Shown in pieces: positions 45,201 to 54,440 of a stretch of DNA of 64,000 nucleotides. This stretch comes from Arma custos (Eukaryota; Arthropoda; Insecta; Hemiptera; Pentatomidae). The stretch is taken from assembly GCA_037127475.1 (NCBI GenBank), contig CM073759.1, positions 97,853,593 to 97,917,592 on the forward strand, read 5' to 3'. A model generated the notes under the pieces. It did not search any database and was not told where the DNA came from. It saw nothing but the letters and a program-made list of their open reading frames with translations. The translations under genes were made by a program, and so were the position numbers. Each line of letters begins with the position of its first letter. The first letter of the stretch is position 1.

Positions 45201-46056
45201 TTATAATGGCGTATACTAGACAATATTGCAAACATTTGAAACTTCTTAAGGCGTTATGGAAATAAAATAAATTGAAATTGTATAACCTTACATAAACTAA
45301 TTGATGGCAATAATAAGGCTTCAGTAAAAGAAGGAGAAAGGGTTTAGCAATAATCAGGTGGAAGTGGATGATGGTTCAAAGAAATCTGGAATTTCCCAAT
45401 AGATTACTCTGAAGGTCTAAAGGCTTATCTATCTCTCCATTTATTTTGTTTTATTTACCTTTTTTGAGCGAAAAAGGATTTTTTTTCACTATTTATCGAT
45501 TTTAAAACTGAAACGTAGATCGTAATCACGTGTTTCGAGAATCGGCCTTGGGCCGGTGATCTTGAACATCAGTTCTCTAGTCACAAAGAAATGATGCGTA
45601 CTCATATGGTTAGGCGGATTTTTTCTATACTGTGTATAAATTATACGTACTTTGAAACGTAAAATCCCAAAATTTGAGAGGAGGGGGAGGCAGAATATGA
45701 TTTCCTTAGTCGATTGTAAATCTTCATTATTGAAAATAATAAAGCAAAGCCAGTCGTTCCGACTTCTTTTTATGTCCTCGGTATATTTATTCTAAACCAC
45801 TTAATATTTTTCCTTCATCTTTGTTATATATATTTTTTTTTAAAGTGGAAATAAGTACTGGAGTAGGAACTGACCAACTATTAGATGCCTTTTTGAATAA
45901 ATAATTTTAAATATTGTAAAGTACTCCCCAATTTCCTTCAGTTAATAACCATTATCAAATAATTAAAATCTGTCGTAATTAATATTTATTCTTTTAATAT
46001 AATTTTGAGACTGAAATTTAACTATTGAATTCAAGATATAATAATTTGAAAACCTT
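42280..46056. other. AT-rich intergenic with minor repeats, no gene recognised
   Basis: Block 44310-44520 resembles 17474-17560 and 1780-1930. A GC-richer 43515-43705 block has a 62-codon minus ORF without motif; 43415-43475 loosely resembles a decayed Penelope-type arm (aggtagaggt...gttttgaccc). 45023-45235 minus ORF: nothing recognised. Confidence 0.35.
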
Positions 46057-46331
46057 ATGCTGAGTTGCCATGCCGAAGGTATCGCGTTCAAATCCGGCTC
46101 TGGCAGATAATTTATTAAATCGGTTAACATCCCGGGGATGGACTGTGAGATCTGGAAACCGTCATGGGATTCACCCAGCCTCTATAAAGTAGGTATCCTT
46201 CATTGGAATGGGACCTGGTGGTTTAGCGTTATATAGGACAAATCACTCCCTTGTCCAACCGTTGTACCAGAAATAGTAGAGTCTACATGTATTGAACCCA
46301 TGACCCTTCATGGGTGGTAATGGTACATAGG
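46057..46331 (+). mobile_element. tRNA-derived SINE (family S1), lacking A box
   Basis: Begins within the tRNA-like head (ctgagttgccatgccg), has a B box cgttcaaatccgg, and the full body: atcccggggatggactgtga, gattcacccagcctctataa, tggtggtttagcg, aaccgttgtaccagaaatag, acccttcatgggtggtaatg. Same order as the copy at 58199-58515. Confidence 0.78.
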
Positions 46332-47060
46332 TTTCAGGAATATTAATAATATATAACAATATTTCTTGTATTTATTATTTTCTTTTAGGCTATTTTTTTA
46401 AAATATTAACGTGCTTACAGTGATACCTTATTTTTATTTATTTTATAGGTGTTATCTTTTTATCCCGAGATACTTAAAATATTTTCCTATTATATTTTCT
46501 TAACCAAATGAAATTCGGCCGGTATTCATATGTCATGAATCAAGCAACAAGATGAAACAAAAAATGCTTTGCCATTAAGAATTTTACGATTTATCAGCTG
46601 TCCATTATTCGAAGGACAAATAATGTTCACTGTGAATAACGATTTGCTGAATCGTATTTATAATTGAGATGTAGTGGTAATCTAAAGATATATAAGATAT
46701 AAACCTTGTTGAAATTTCCATTATAACTGAAAAAAAAAGAAGTTAAGAGTCCAAATGGAATGTGGATGGATAAGCGTCGGAGAGTAAACGTCAATGAGTT
46801 TCACAATTGAGTTTTCAAACTCTTTCCAACTTTAAACGTTAATAACTTTTAATGACCATTCAAAACCCAGCTTAGAACAATTCCAACTGAATACTCCAAT
46901 TTGAGAGAATAGGCTTTAACGTCGGTGTCTTTTTGTAGTCATGTTTGTTTTATTTTTTCATCATTAACGAATTTCCGCAAATGAACAATTTGTTTATATT
47001 ACAACAATGATATTTTACGGATGTTTTAATATAAAGAATAAAAGGCTAAATTAAAAAAAT

Positions 47061-47191
47061 ATATTGAGGAGTATTAATGAATTATTAGTAATAACGAAGT
47101 TGTCTTTCGCATTTGGTACTTGTGCGATTGTTAGATATAGCATCTTCTTATCAAACGACAAAAAGTAAATTCTTGTATTTTAAATGAGGTA
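47061..47191 (+). repeat. Unclassified repeat, copy with pogo-like insertion
   Basis: Homologous to 56916-57049 (attgagga.tattaatga ... aaagtaaatt ... gaggta). Here the homology ends exactly at the TA used by the pogo-like MITE; in the other copy, sequence continues past gaggta. Confidence 0.7.
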
Positions 47192-47508
47192 CAGTGGAGC
47201 GTCGATTATCCGAACTCAGTTATCCGAACGTTCAATTAACGGAACTGTTTTTTCAAATGTAATTTCATTTAATTTTAATTTATTGCTACTAAAATGAATT
47301 AGAGATCTAGCTGCCATTAAGAGGAAGCCAACATTGAAGCTGACAAGTATTAAAACGTCCTTCAAGTCCCAGAATTAATTTTGATAAATCTTTGCATAAA
47401 TTTGATTTTGTTTTAAATCCATGTGAATACATATACATAGGTACCTACATATTTTCGTTCTTTGCATTCTGTTGAATCTTTTATTCGTTGATTTTTCACT
47501 ATGTACAT
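47192..47508 (+). mobile_element. Pogo-like MITE, left portion
   Basis: Begins CAGTGGAGCGTCGATTATCC after a TA (47190-47191) and continues with the second gttatccgaacg unit. The repeated ATTATCCGAAC unit is the hallmark of Tigger/pogo TIRs. At about 47298-47358 the plus strand encodes DLAAIKRKPTLKLTSIKTSF, like the C-terminal end of Tigger transposases, directly inside the left TIR; so it is a deletion derivative. It stops at 47508 where the long-TIR transposon begins. Confidence 0.65.
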
Positions 47509-48042
47509 TTTACAAGTGGGGTCAAATTTCGCCTCTGAGACTTGAAGGTCAGCTCACCACAAATATAGCAGAAATTATCTGCATGATTTACACAATTTCT
47601 TGGCATGATGAAAAAATAAAGCACAGAAATACAACATGCACAACATACACAATACACTTCTAAACAGAAAGGAAGGAAATATTTCACTACTCAACAATCT
47701 CACAGTCAGCTCAATACTGACACATCACAATGCCAATGAGGTCTGAACATGTATAAACAACAACAATGAACAACAATGAACCTGCACAGTCATGTTTTAT
47801 TGCGCTTCAGCATGACATTGCGAATAATTTCAATAATACAGCTTGAGTAAAATAGCTACATATGAGGTAACGGTTCCTATGACAGGTCAAAGAAAACGCT
47901 AAAATCATATTTTGAAAAGTAGCTTTTACAGAAACACTATGCCTGATGGGAAAATTCTGACTACATACCTGAATTCAGGATGGAAAATGCCACTAGATTC
48001 ACTATTCAGATCTCTTGTGAAAAAAACCTTGCCGACCAGTGT
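47509..48042 (-). mobile_element. Long-TIR DNA transposon (family T), 5' portion
   Basis: In minus orientation: terminal repeat beginning ACACTGGTCGGCAA at 48042, about 110 bp of TIR, then about 320 bp of presumed promoter/leader, an ATG at 47606-47604 and 32 codons of the T protein (MPRNCVNHADNFCYICGE...) before it breaks at 47509 into a pogo-like MITE. It is nearly identical to 58602-58780 where they overlap. Supplies the 5' end that the main copy lacks. Confidence 0.8.
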
Positions 48043-48165
48043 TATTAAACTGATATAAATTTACAATAACAATATTCTAAATATTTATTGTTTGTCTTGT
48101 TTTCTTGGGTTTAGGGGCGTAAAACATCTAGGTCATCAACGCCCGTTATACATACATATTCCACA

Positions 48166-48475
48166 TCAAATGGTGGTCATCAGTTTACACTTGGTAATGA
48201 ATTTAATGACCGCATCTATTGTGGATTCGTCATCTCTCAGAGCCATTGAGATATTAAAAAGTAACCCGAGTTGGAGTAGCACAGATCGATAGAAATGGCA
48301 TTCTTCGGATATGTGTCTGATGGTCAAGATGCCATTGCATTTTGAACATTTCGGAGGTGCTTCTCTTGTCATTAGGTAAACATGGGTTAGTCGACTATGG
48401 CCTATTCTGAGGCGGGTGATTACCACTTCTTCATGGTGTTTGCTACGGTTGGAGGTAGTCCATGGATTTACGCAT
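48166..48475 (-). pseudogene. LINE RNase H C-terminal fragment
   Basis: Minus frame gives NPWTTSNRSKHHEEVVITRL, RIGHSRLTHVYLMT, PPKCSKCNG and LTIRHISEECHFY. This is the end of the RNase H-associated C-terminal region in Jockey/I-type LINEs: RLRIGHxRLTH followed by C-x2-C...H...C. The open frame is 86 codons long. Catalytic RNase H residues lie upstream and are missing. Abuts the Gypsy gag remnant at 48488. Confidence 0.78.
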
Positions 48476-48487
48476 TTCTTAATACGT

Positions 48488-49075
48488 TTTAATTTAGGTG
48501 TAAATGGTCATTGGAGTACTTGGAAAGAGTCATTCTTGAACGTTTTTGTAGATAAAGGCTGGTATATTGTTAGGAAAGCTTTTAACTACAAATACTTGGG
48601 TGGGTCTTTAATCGATTACGCGCTTATAAAGGAGAGGTTATGCCTAGAAGTAGAACCTGTGAGTACTGAATTATCCCGTATCAACCTCATCGTTTTTGGA
48701 TTGCCAAAAGAAGCTCAAGAAGAACTTGATAGAGAAAAAATTAACAACGTTGAAGACTTATATGCGGAACTCCGAAAACTAGAGGACTCGTTTTCTACAA
48801 AGAAAAAGGAAAATCCGTCAAGTCCTAGATCTAAAATAATTTCTGGCCCAAAAACTTTTCAGAGAGATGAATTTCACTCAAAGAACAAAGTTCAAAGGAC
48901 AGCATGTTCAATTTGTGCAGCTATTGGTTTTCCGAATCGACACCATCTCGTAGTGAAATGCCGCAATCGAAGTAAAGTTTCAGAAAAACTAAAATCAAAC
49001 ATGACTGAAGGATTTTCTGAGATTGACGACTTAGAGATATTACAAACAGACATGAATGACAAACATTTAAACTGA
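48488..49075 (+). pseudogene. Gypsy-type gag, 5'-truncated
   Basis: Open frame with HWSTWKESFLNVFVDKGW, KAFNYKYLGGSLIDYAL, ELSRINLIVFGLPKEAQEEL, LYAELRKLEDS, then a zinc knuckle-like CSICAAIGFPNRHHLVVKC (C-x2-C-x9-H-x5-C). These are the capsid C-terminal and nucleocapsid regions of a Gypsy-superfamily LTR retrotransposon. The N-terminus is lost at the LINE junction near 48488. The frame stops TGA at 49073-49075 directly after the slippery heptamer TTTAAAC. Confidence 0.8.
49066..49072 (+). promoter_or_regulatory. -1 ribosomal frameshift slippery heptamer T-TTA-AAC
   Basis: In gag frame the codons are CAT TTA AAC TGA, so the heptamer T TTA AAC has the X XXY YYZ register and the stop is the next codon. 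Slipping back one base reads into CTG AAG AAC, which opens the protease frame. A downstream RNA structure was not established. Confidence 0.72.
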
Positions 49076-50722
49076 AGAACCGGGCGAAATTAGATCCGTT
49101 GATAAAGCTTAATGTGATCATATGTGACAAGATGAAAACTAAGGCTATTTATAATAGTGGCTCCAACGTTACATTAATTTCTCAACGAATTGCTGACTTG
49201 CTAAAGTTGAAATTAATTGAAAAAAAAAAGTGTATTGAAAACTATCAGCGGATTAAATTTCACTTCAGCCCGTGCTAAAATTGTACTTCGTATTGGACAT
49301 ATTACAGACTACATAACAACTTATGTTGTCAAGAAAGAAAACTTTTCTTATGACATCTTATTGGGGATTGATGCCATAAAAAAGTTTCAATTGATTCAAA
49401 ATGAAAACTTAAGAATATTACAACGGACAGACAACAACAATGTGATAGATTTACATGAAAACCGATCCAATAGTGATCGAGAGGATAATTTTATTCGATC
49501 TAAATTAGATCAGATGGAAAAAAATCAAATAGATGATAATCAAGTTTCAATTGATAATAATGATCCCAACGATTATACTCAATTAAAGTGTAATGAAAGT
49601 TTAAAAATAGAAGAATTCGACGTCAATTTACATCATATTGAAAATGGGGAGCGAAAACAGCAGATTGCAAAGCTAATAGAAAAGCATAAACACATATTTG
49701 CAAATGATAAATTTGATATTGGGAAAGTAAAATCAAAAGAAGCAGAGAAAAAATTATTATCTAATGAATATGTTACTTGTCGACCGTATAAATGCTCAAT
49801 CCCAGACGATGAAGAAATACGAAATCAGATTAAGGCATTATTGCATGCAAAGATTATAGAAGAATCTGATTCTCCGTTCGCTTCCCCTGTAACCCTCGCG
49901 TTCAAGAAAGAGGAGAACAAGAAATCACGCTTGTGTATCGATTTTCGCAAATTAAATAAATTGGTAGTTCCAGAAGTTTTTCCATTTCCTACGATACAGG
50001 ACGTAATCGACAAAGTTGTAAATTGTGAATACTTTACGGTTTTAAATATTAATTCAGCATTTTGGTGTATTACACTAAAAGAAGAAGACAGAGAAAAAAC
50101 TTCGTTTATAACAAAATATGGAAAATTCATGTTCAAAGTCCTTCCATTTGGTATGAAAAATGCTCCAGCCACGTTCCAGAGAATCTTATCAAACATTATC
50201 CGAAGAAATGGTTTGGAAAAATTCTGCATCAATTATATCGATGATATTTTGATTTTCTCTCAAACCTGGGAAGATCATCAACATATCGACAAATTTTTGC
50301 AGGTGACCGACGCTGAAGGATTCAAACTAAAACTAGTCAAGTGTTTGTTTGGAGCTAAATCTGTTAAATATCTGGGTCATACAATTTCAAAAACAGAGTC
50401 TCACCAGCTCAAGGTAATTTAGTATCAATTAAAAACCTACAAAGTCCATCGGATAAAACTGGAGTAAGAAGTGTTTTAGGCTCAATAAACTTTTATTTAA
50501 GATATACAGAAAATAGTTCTCAAAAACTGGAACCATTACATCGATTATTAAGAAAGGACGTGAAGTTTGAATGGACCGGTGATTGTGAAAAAGCTTTCAA
50601 TATGATAAAAGATTATTTATGTACGGCCCCAATACTGTCAATTTATGACTATAATAAGCCCGTCTTTATAGAAACAGACGCCAGTTTTAAAGGGATATTT
50701 TTCTTTTTGGTTTACTCAGGCC
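49072..50722 (+). pseudogene. Gypsy-type pol: protease, RT and start of RNase H
   Basis: Protease: KAIYNSGSNVTLIS, where the catalytic D-S/T-G reads N-S-G (codon 49153-49155), then YDILLGID. A one-base slip in an A10 run (49220-49229) changes frame. RT (about residues 200-400 of the 401-codon ORF at 49217): IIEESDSPFASPVTL, LCIDFRKLN, VLNINSAFWCI (catalytic Asp now Asn at 50045-50047), FKVLPFGMKNAPATFQ, YIDDILIFSQ (YIDD at 50234-50245), VKYLGHTIS. A shift near 50410 leads to GVRSVLGSINFYLRY, LLRKDVKFEW and FIETDAS, the first RNase H motif. Truncated at about 50700; no integrase or LTR adjoins. Confidence 0.88.
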
Positions 50723-50742
50723 ACAGGAAATTGAAGGAATTA

Positions 50743-51060
50743 TTAAGGACGAGTAGAGTCAAAATGGTGCTCGGATGTTGTTTATAGATCACATCGAAAA
50801 CGGGTGTGATGGAAGTTCGGAAATGTATGATGGAAGACGGGATTGGATAACTTAGTAAAGAAAGGATCCTAGGAAACGGTAGGGAGGGTAAAGTCACTTC
50901 GTAATATCGGGTGAAACGGGTGTCTCTCGGGATCCCAAAGAGGAAACGAACGAAGCGATTGATCCACCGTTTTAGTTTTGCATCGAGATCTTCAGTGACA
51001 CCTACATACATTCCAAAGCAATAGTCTGAATGAGAGGAAATGGAGGAATTGGCTAGAAAT
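50743..51060 (-). pseudogene. LINE RT tail fragment (family K copy 2)
   Basis: Minus frame reads EDLDAKLKRWINRFVRFLFG, GIPRDTRFTRYYE, then after small shifts a counterpart of the tail seen at 5983-6110 (ttactaagttatccaatccc compared with ttaccaagttgttcgatccc). The 99-codon ORF begins within it. 5'-truncated; dead. Confidence 0.65.
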
Positions 51061-52330
51061 CTACGAGTTTCAAAGAAGCGGGAAGTAGAAAATCCAATAG
51101 TTTCTTATAAAATTCAAGCTGTTCATCAATAACGGAATTTTCTGCACAATTAGTAGCGGAATGGACGAAGTTATGCTTCCCTTTTATTAGATACGTGATA
51201 AAATCACCTAGTACTAAATGTTTTATTATTAATTGTTAACAGATGGTTAATAAATGTCAGTTATTTGTTGGCTACTAGTGCGTAAACTATACAATACATT
51301 CAGTAAATATCTTTTACCTTTAGATAAAATGTCTGGGTCTTTTAATATAATCTACTACCTATTTTAATGTAATTAGTTTTCTTGAGATCTAAGTACCTAG
51401 CAATATGAAAATCAATAAAACTATAAAAAATAAGTGATCAAGATCATTTTGTTTCATTATCTGTTGGAAACTCATAACTTTTTAAAAGTTCATTACATCT
51501 AGTGATTTGAATTCAAATAGATATAGTTAATAGTATTTTTTCTTATTGTTTCCACATAACGTCTTAATTCTTTACATTATTTAGAAAATCATACTATTCG
51601 GTATAGTAACGCAATCATTCCTTATACGTTTGACTGGTAAAGGGCTGGGTTCGCCGCTAAAGCCAAGCAAGATGACCGCTCACATAAAATGGAACGCAGC
51701 CTCAGATTCTTGATACGATTATATCCCTCCCTGGCCTGTGCAGCTCGATGACCTAAAGGAGGAAACTCACATCGACTGGATGCAAGAGTAATGGTCCAAG
51801 TTCATCCTGCGCCTTCTGACCTCCAGCCATAATCGGCAAATCTAGATCAATTTGTCACTGTCTATGAATTCGAGTGATTTAGTGGGAAGGAACACTTCAT
51901 TATTGGTTCAATAAGGACTGGTTTTGAAGCTATGGGAACCGTGCCGCTCCACCATGGAGACCATGGTAGTAGGATTTTGAAGTTGACTCCTGCTACGCCA
52001 CAGTATTAGAAAAAACTGTTAATTCGCTATATGCTACGCCAATAACATTGAAGACATATTAATAATGACAATTGTCCTCCATATCTTTTGTACTATATTA
52101 TTTTTATTGATAAATAATTATATTAACAATGATATTGACTTTTGAAATATTTTAGGAGTATTGATCTGATTTCTTAGATTATTGAAATGAATAAGCACAG
52201 AATCAAATGCTCAATAAAAAAAAAACTCGTGATTCAATTTGCAGTTACTGTCAAAGTATTAATTATAATAAATATATATGATTAAGAACTCTCATTTGTT
52301 ATACGAAAGATCCCTAAATAAAAGAAAACT
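51061..52330. other. Intergenic with one GC-richer unidentified block
   Basis: 51640-52010 is GC-richer, repeatedly interrupted in all frames, and not recognised. The rest is A/T-rich. Confidence 0.35.
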
Positions 52331-52440
52331 TAAATCCCTAAAGCAAGAAAAGTAATTTTAAGTGGGCATTAAATGGAATAATTTGGTCCGTGAAAACCTA
52401 GTAAACGATATATTTGAACTAGAAAAAATTATAATTATAT
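52331..52440 (-). repeat. Dispersed repeat, inverted partner of 60673-60783
   Basis: Almost all of taaagcaagaaaagtaattt ... agaaaaaattataattatat is complementary to 60673-60783, with only scattered mismatches. In the other locus the repeat starts at the very end of an LTR fragment. Confidence 0.8.
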
Positions 52441-52481
52441 AAGACCTAAGAAACGAATAATTATGGTTTTCATTTTTCCCT

Positions 52482-53130
52482 TTGTTTAGTTTAGTAATTC
52501 CTTTTCTACTTTATTATTATTTTTCTATATTGTTTACTCAGGCCACAGGAAATTGCAGAAATTATTACTATAATTGGTTCTGGCACTACATTGTTATAGT
52601 GCAATCGCCTCTGGTAATCGATAAATCAAGACAGAGTAATAACTCCGAAATATTTGTTTGTTTACCGATCAATGAGGAAAAAACGACAAGGAAACGTTTT
52701 TATGATTTATTGTTGAACGTCGGGCGTCCTTGACTTCCTTAATAGACCTTGTTAAGGAATAGACCTTAATAATAAATTTACTATTTATTTAGCTAGTATA
52801 AATATGTGATTAAAATATCCAAAAATAATTTTCGAAAAAATATTTCTGTTGTAATGTAATATAGGCTGCACTATACTAGCAATGGTCCCAGGGACACGTC
52901 AGATCCTTTGATGTGAATAATATTAAAATACATAATAAAATAGGGTGCCACCTTGAGATCGTTACCTTGAGGTATAGTAATATTGTAACACTAATGAATT
53001 AGAAACATATCCCTCCCTTATCCAAATGTTAATGTGGTTGATTGACGAGGACTTATTTATTAAAGAAAGATCTTTTTCCATTTCATTAAATAACATTATA
53101 TTTATAGTGGGCTGATCATATTTATTGATT
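52482..53130. other. Intergenic; 40-bp duplicate of the Gypsy breakpoint
   Basis: 52515-52560 repeats, with about 12 percent differences, the bases at 50700-50745 where the Gypsy pol remnant breaks off (core gtttactcaggccacaggaa). An 83-codon ORF at 52482-52733 has no other recognisable motif. Confidence 0.5.
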
Positions 53131-53134
53131 ACAA

Positions 53135-53815
53135 GATATTATTATTATTATTATTATTTATGTGACCCTTATTACTATGCACTTCGGCCTAAAAAGGCCC
53201 ATTGTGCTTGAGTCCTAAAAATCCCTAATATAGGTCCTAGACTTTTGAGAAATTTTAAATAGTCTTTAAACCTCAGTTCTTGAAGTTCCTTGTATCCACC
53301 GGGGCCAAGGTCAAATGTCCTCTTTCGACTTAGTGCTATACATTCAAAGAGGACGTGCCAGGGGGTTTCGTCCACCTCTTTGTACCATCTGCACCTAGGA
53401 TCTTGTTCAATGCCCAGACGATGCATGTGTTTCCTGAGTTTACAGTGCCCAGTGATGGTTTCAACCATACTTTTGAGGTCGGTTCTCGACGAGTGAGCAG
53501 CTTCTTTCTTGATTTTATCAGAAAAATTATCATTGGGATCCTTTATGAAAAGTTTTGTATGCCTTATCTTGGCTCTATCCCAACGTGTTTTTATCTTCCT
53601 CTTGGCTAGTTTTTTAACTGTATCCTTAGCCAGGGGAAGGGGGACCCCGCACCATGGTTCTGGTCCAATAGGAGCAGTAACTGCTCCTTTCTTGGCCAAT
53701 TTGTCGGCCCTTTCATTTCCTGGAATATTACTGTGCCCAGGGGTCCAAAATATGTTAACTCTGTTATGTACAGCTAGTTCATCTAGTCTTGCCTACAACT
53801 GCCGTCCTTTCTCTT
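53135..53815 (-). mobile_element. LINE 3' end with RNase H and (TAA)n tail, I-type
   Basis: Minus orientation: RNase H end, C-terminal domain, a short 3' UTR and a TAA repeat (complement of attattattattattatta at 53139-53160). A (TAA)n tail and an RNase H domain together point to an I-clade LINE. 5'-truncated. Confidence 0.68.
53175..53815 (-). pseudogene. LINE RNase H end and C-terminal domain
   Basis: Frame continues uninterrupted for about 205 codons: RLDELAVHNRVNIFWTPGHS, NIPGNERADKLAKKGA (the H and D of RNase H), then TGHCKLRKHMHRLGI, DPRCRWYKE, ETPWHVLFECIALS (a C...C...H...C block, with one Cys read as Tyr) and a C-terminus FRTQAQWAFLGRSA. A TAG lies just upstream at about 53793. The long open frame suggests a comparatively young insertion. 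The usual downstream order of these LINEs is kept. Confidence 0.82.
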
Positions 53816-54355
53816 AAGAGTAAAGGTACTGACCTTAAGGGACATTTAAACTATCTGCTCAATGCCCCTTACCCATTTATTTAGGTACTCCTAAGTTCAA
53901 GATAGTGCGCCACATATAGCAGTAGCAAACTGGAACATTTTTTAAGGAAAACATGTCACACAATAGAATGTTCTGTGTTTTCAGTACACAAACAAGTAAA
54001 TGCCATTATTAAACAAACAATAATTAGTAAATAAACAAGTCAATGCTATAAGTAAATACTACAAGAGGGTGATGGCTTGGAGGGAGGAGTGCAGATATTG
54101 TTGATTTATTCTTGATATCTCTTCCCGGATCAGTTACATCGCGTGACTCCTTTCACGGCCTCTTCTGTTTGTCCTTCTCTTCTTCATCGAAATTGTCATT
54201 TCCTTTATAAGATGTTGGATTTCCATGTGACATACTAATACACGATTGTTTTATTTCTGTTATTTTAGCTAATTATTTAACTCTGTTTAAACGAAAATGA
54301 AATCACCAGCCACACTTCACAATATTTGTATACTTTATAGAGTATTATTTACACA
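53816..54355. other. Intergenic, nothing recognised
   Basis: No ORF of note. 53830-53900 and 54060-54200 are slightly GC-richer but unidentified. Confidence 0.35.
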
Positions 54356-54359
54356 ATGT

Positions 54360-54440
54360 ATATTCTGCATTATAGATACTGGGTGAGCGTCAGGAGGGTC
54401 TCAAGATCCCTCAGGGTCCATCCCGAGGCGATTACAAAAA
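54360..54440 (-). mobile_element. tRNA-derived SINE (family S1) fragment
   Basis: Minus strand gives gcctcgggatggaccctgag and ctcacccagtatctataatg, matching the middle of the SINE body at 46137-46200. About 80 bp remain. Confidence 0.6.

Noticed and set aside
48166..48426. Antisense host gene overlapping the Gypsy gag
   Set aside because: Its motifs (RLRIGHxRLTH, CxxC...H...C) identify it as a LINE RNase H-associated tail.
48488..50722. Intact Gypsy element or endogenous retrovirus with env
   Set aside because: No LTRs, integrase or envelope were found; it is a truncated gag-pol with frameshifts and catalytic substitutions.
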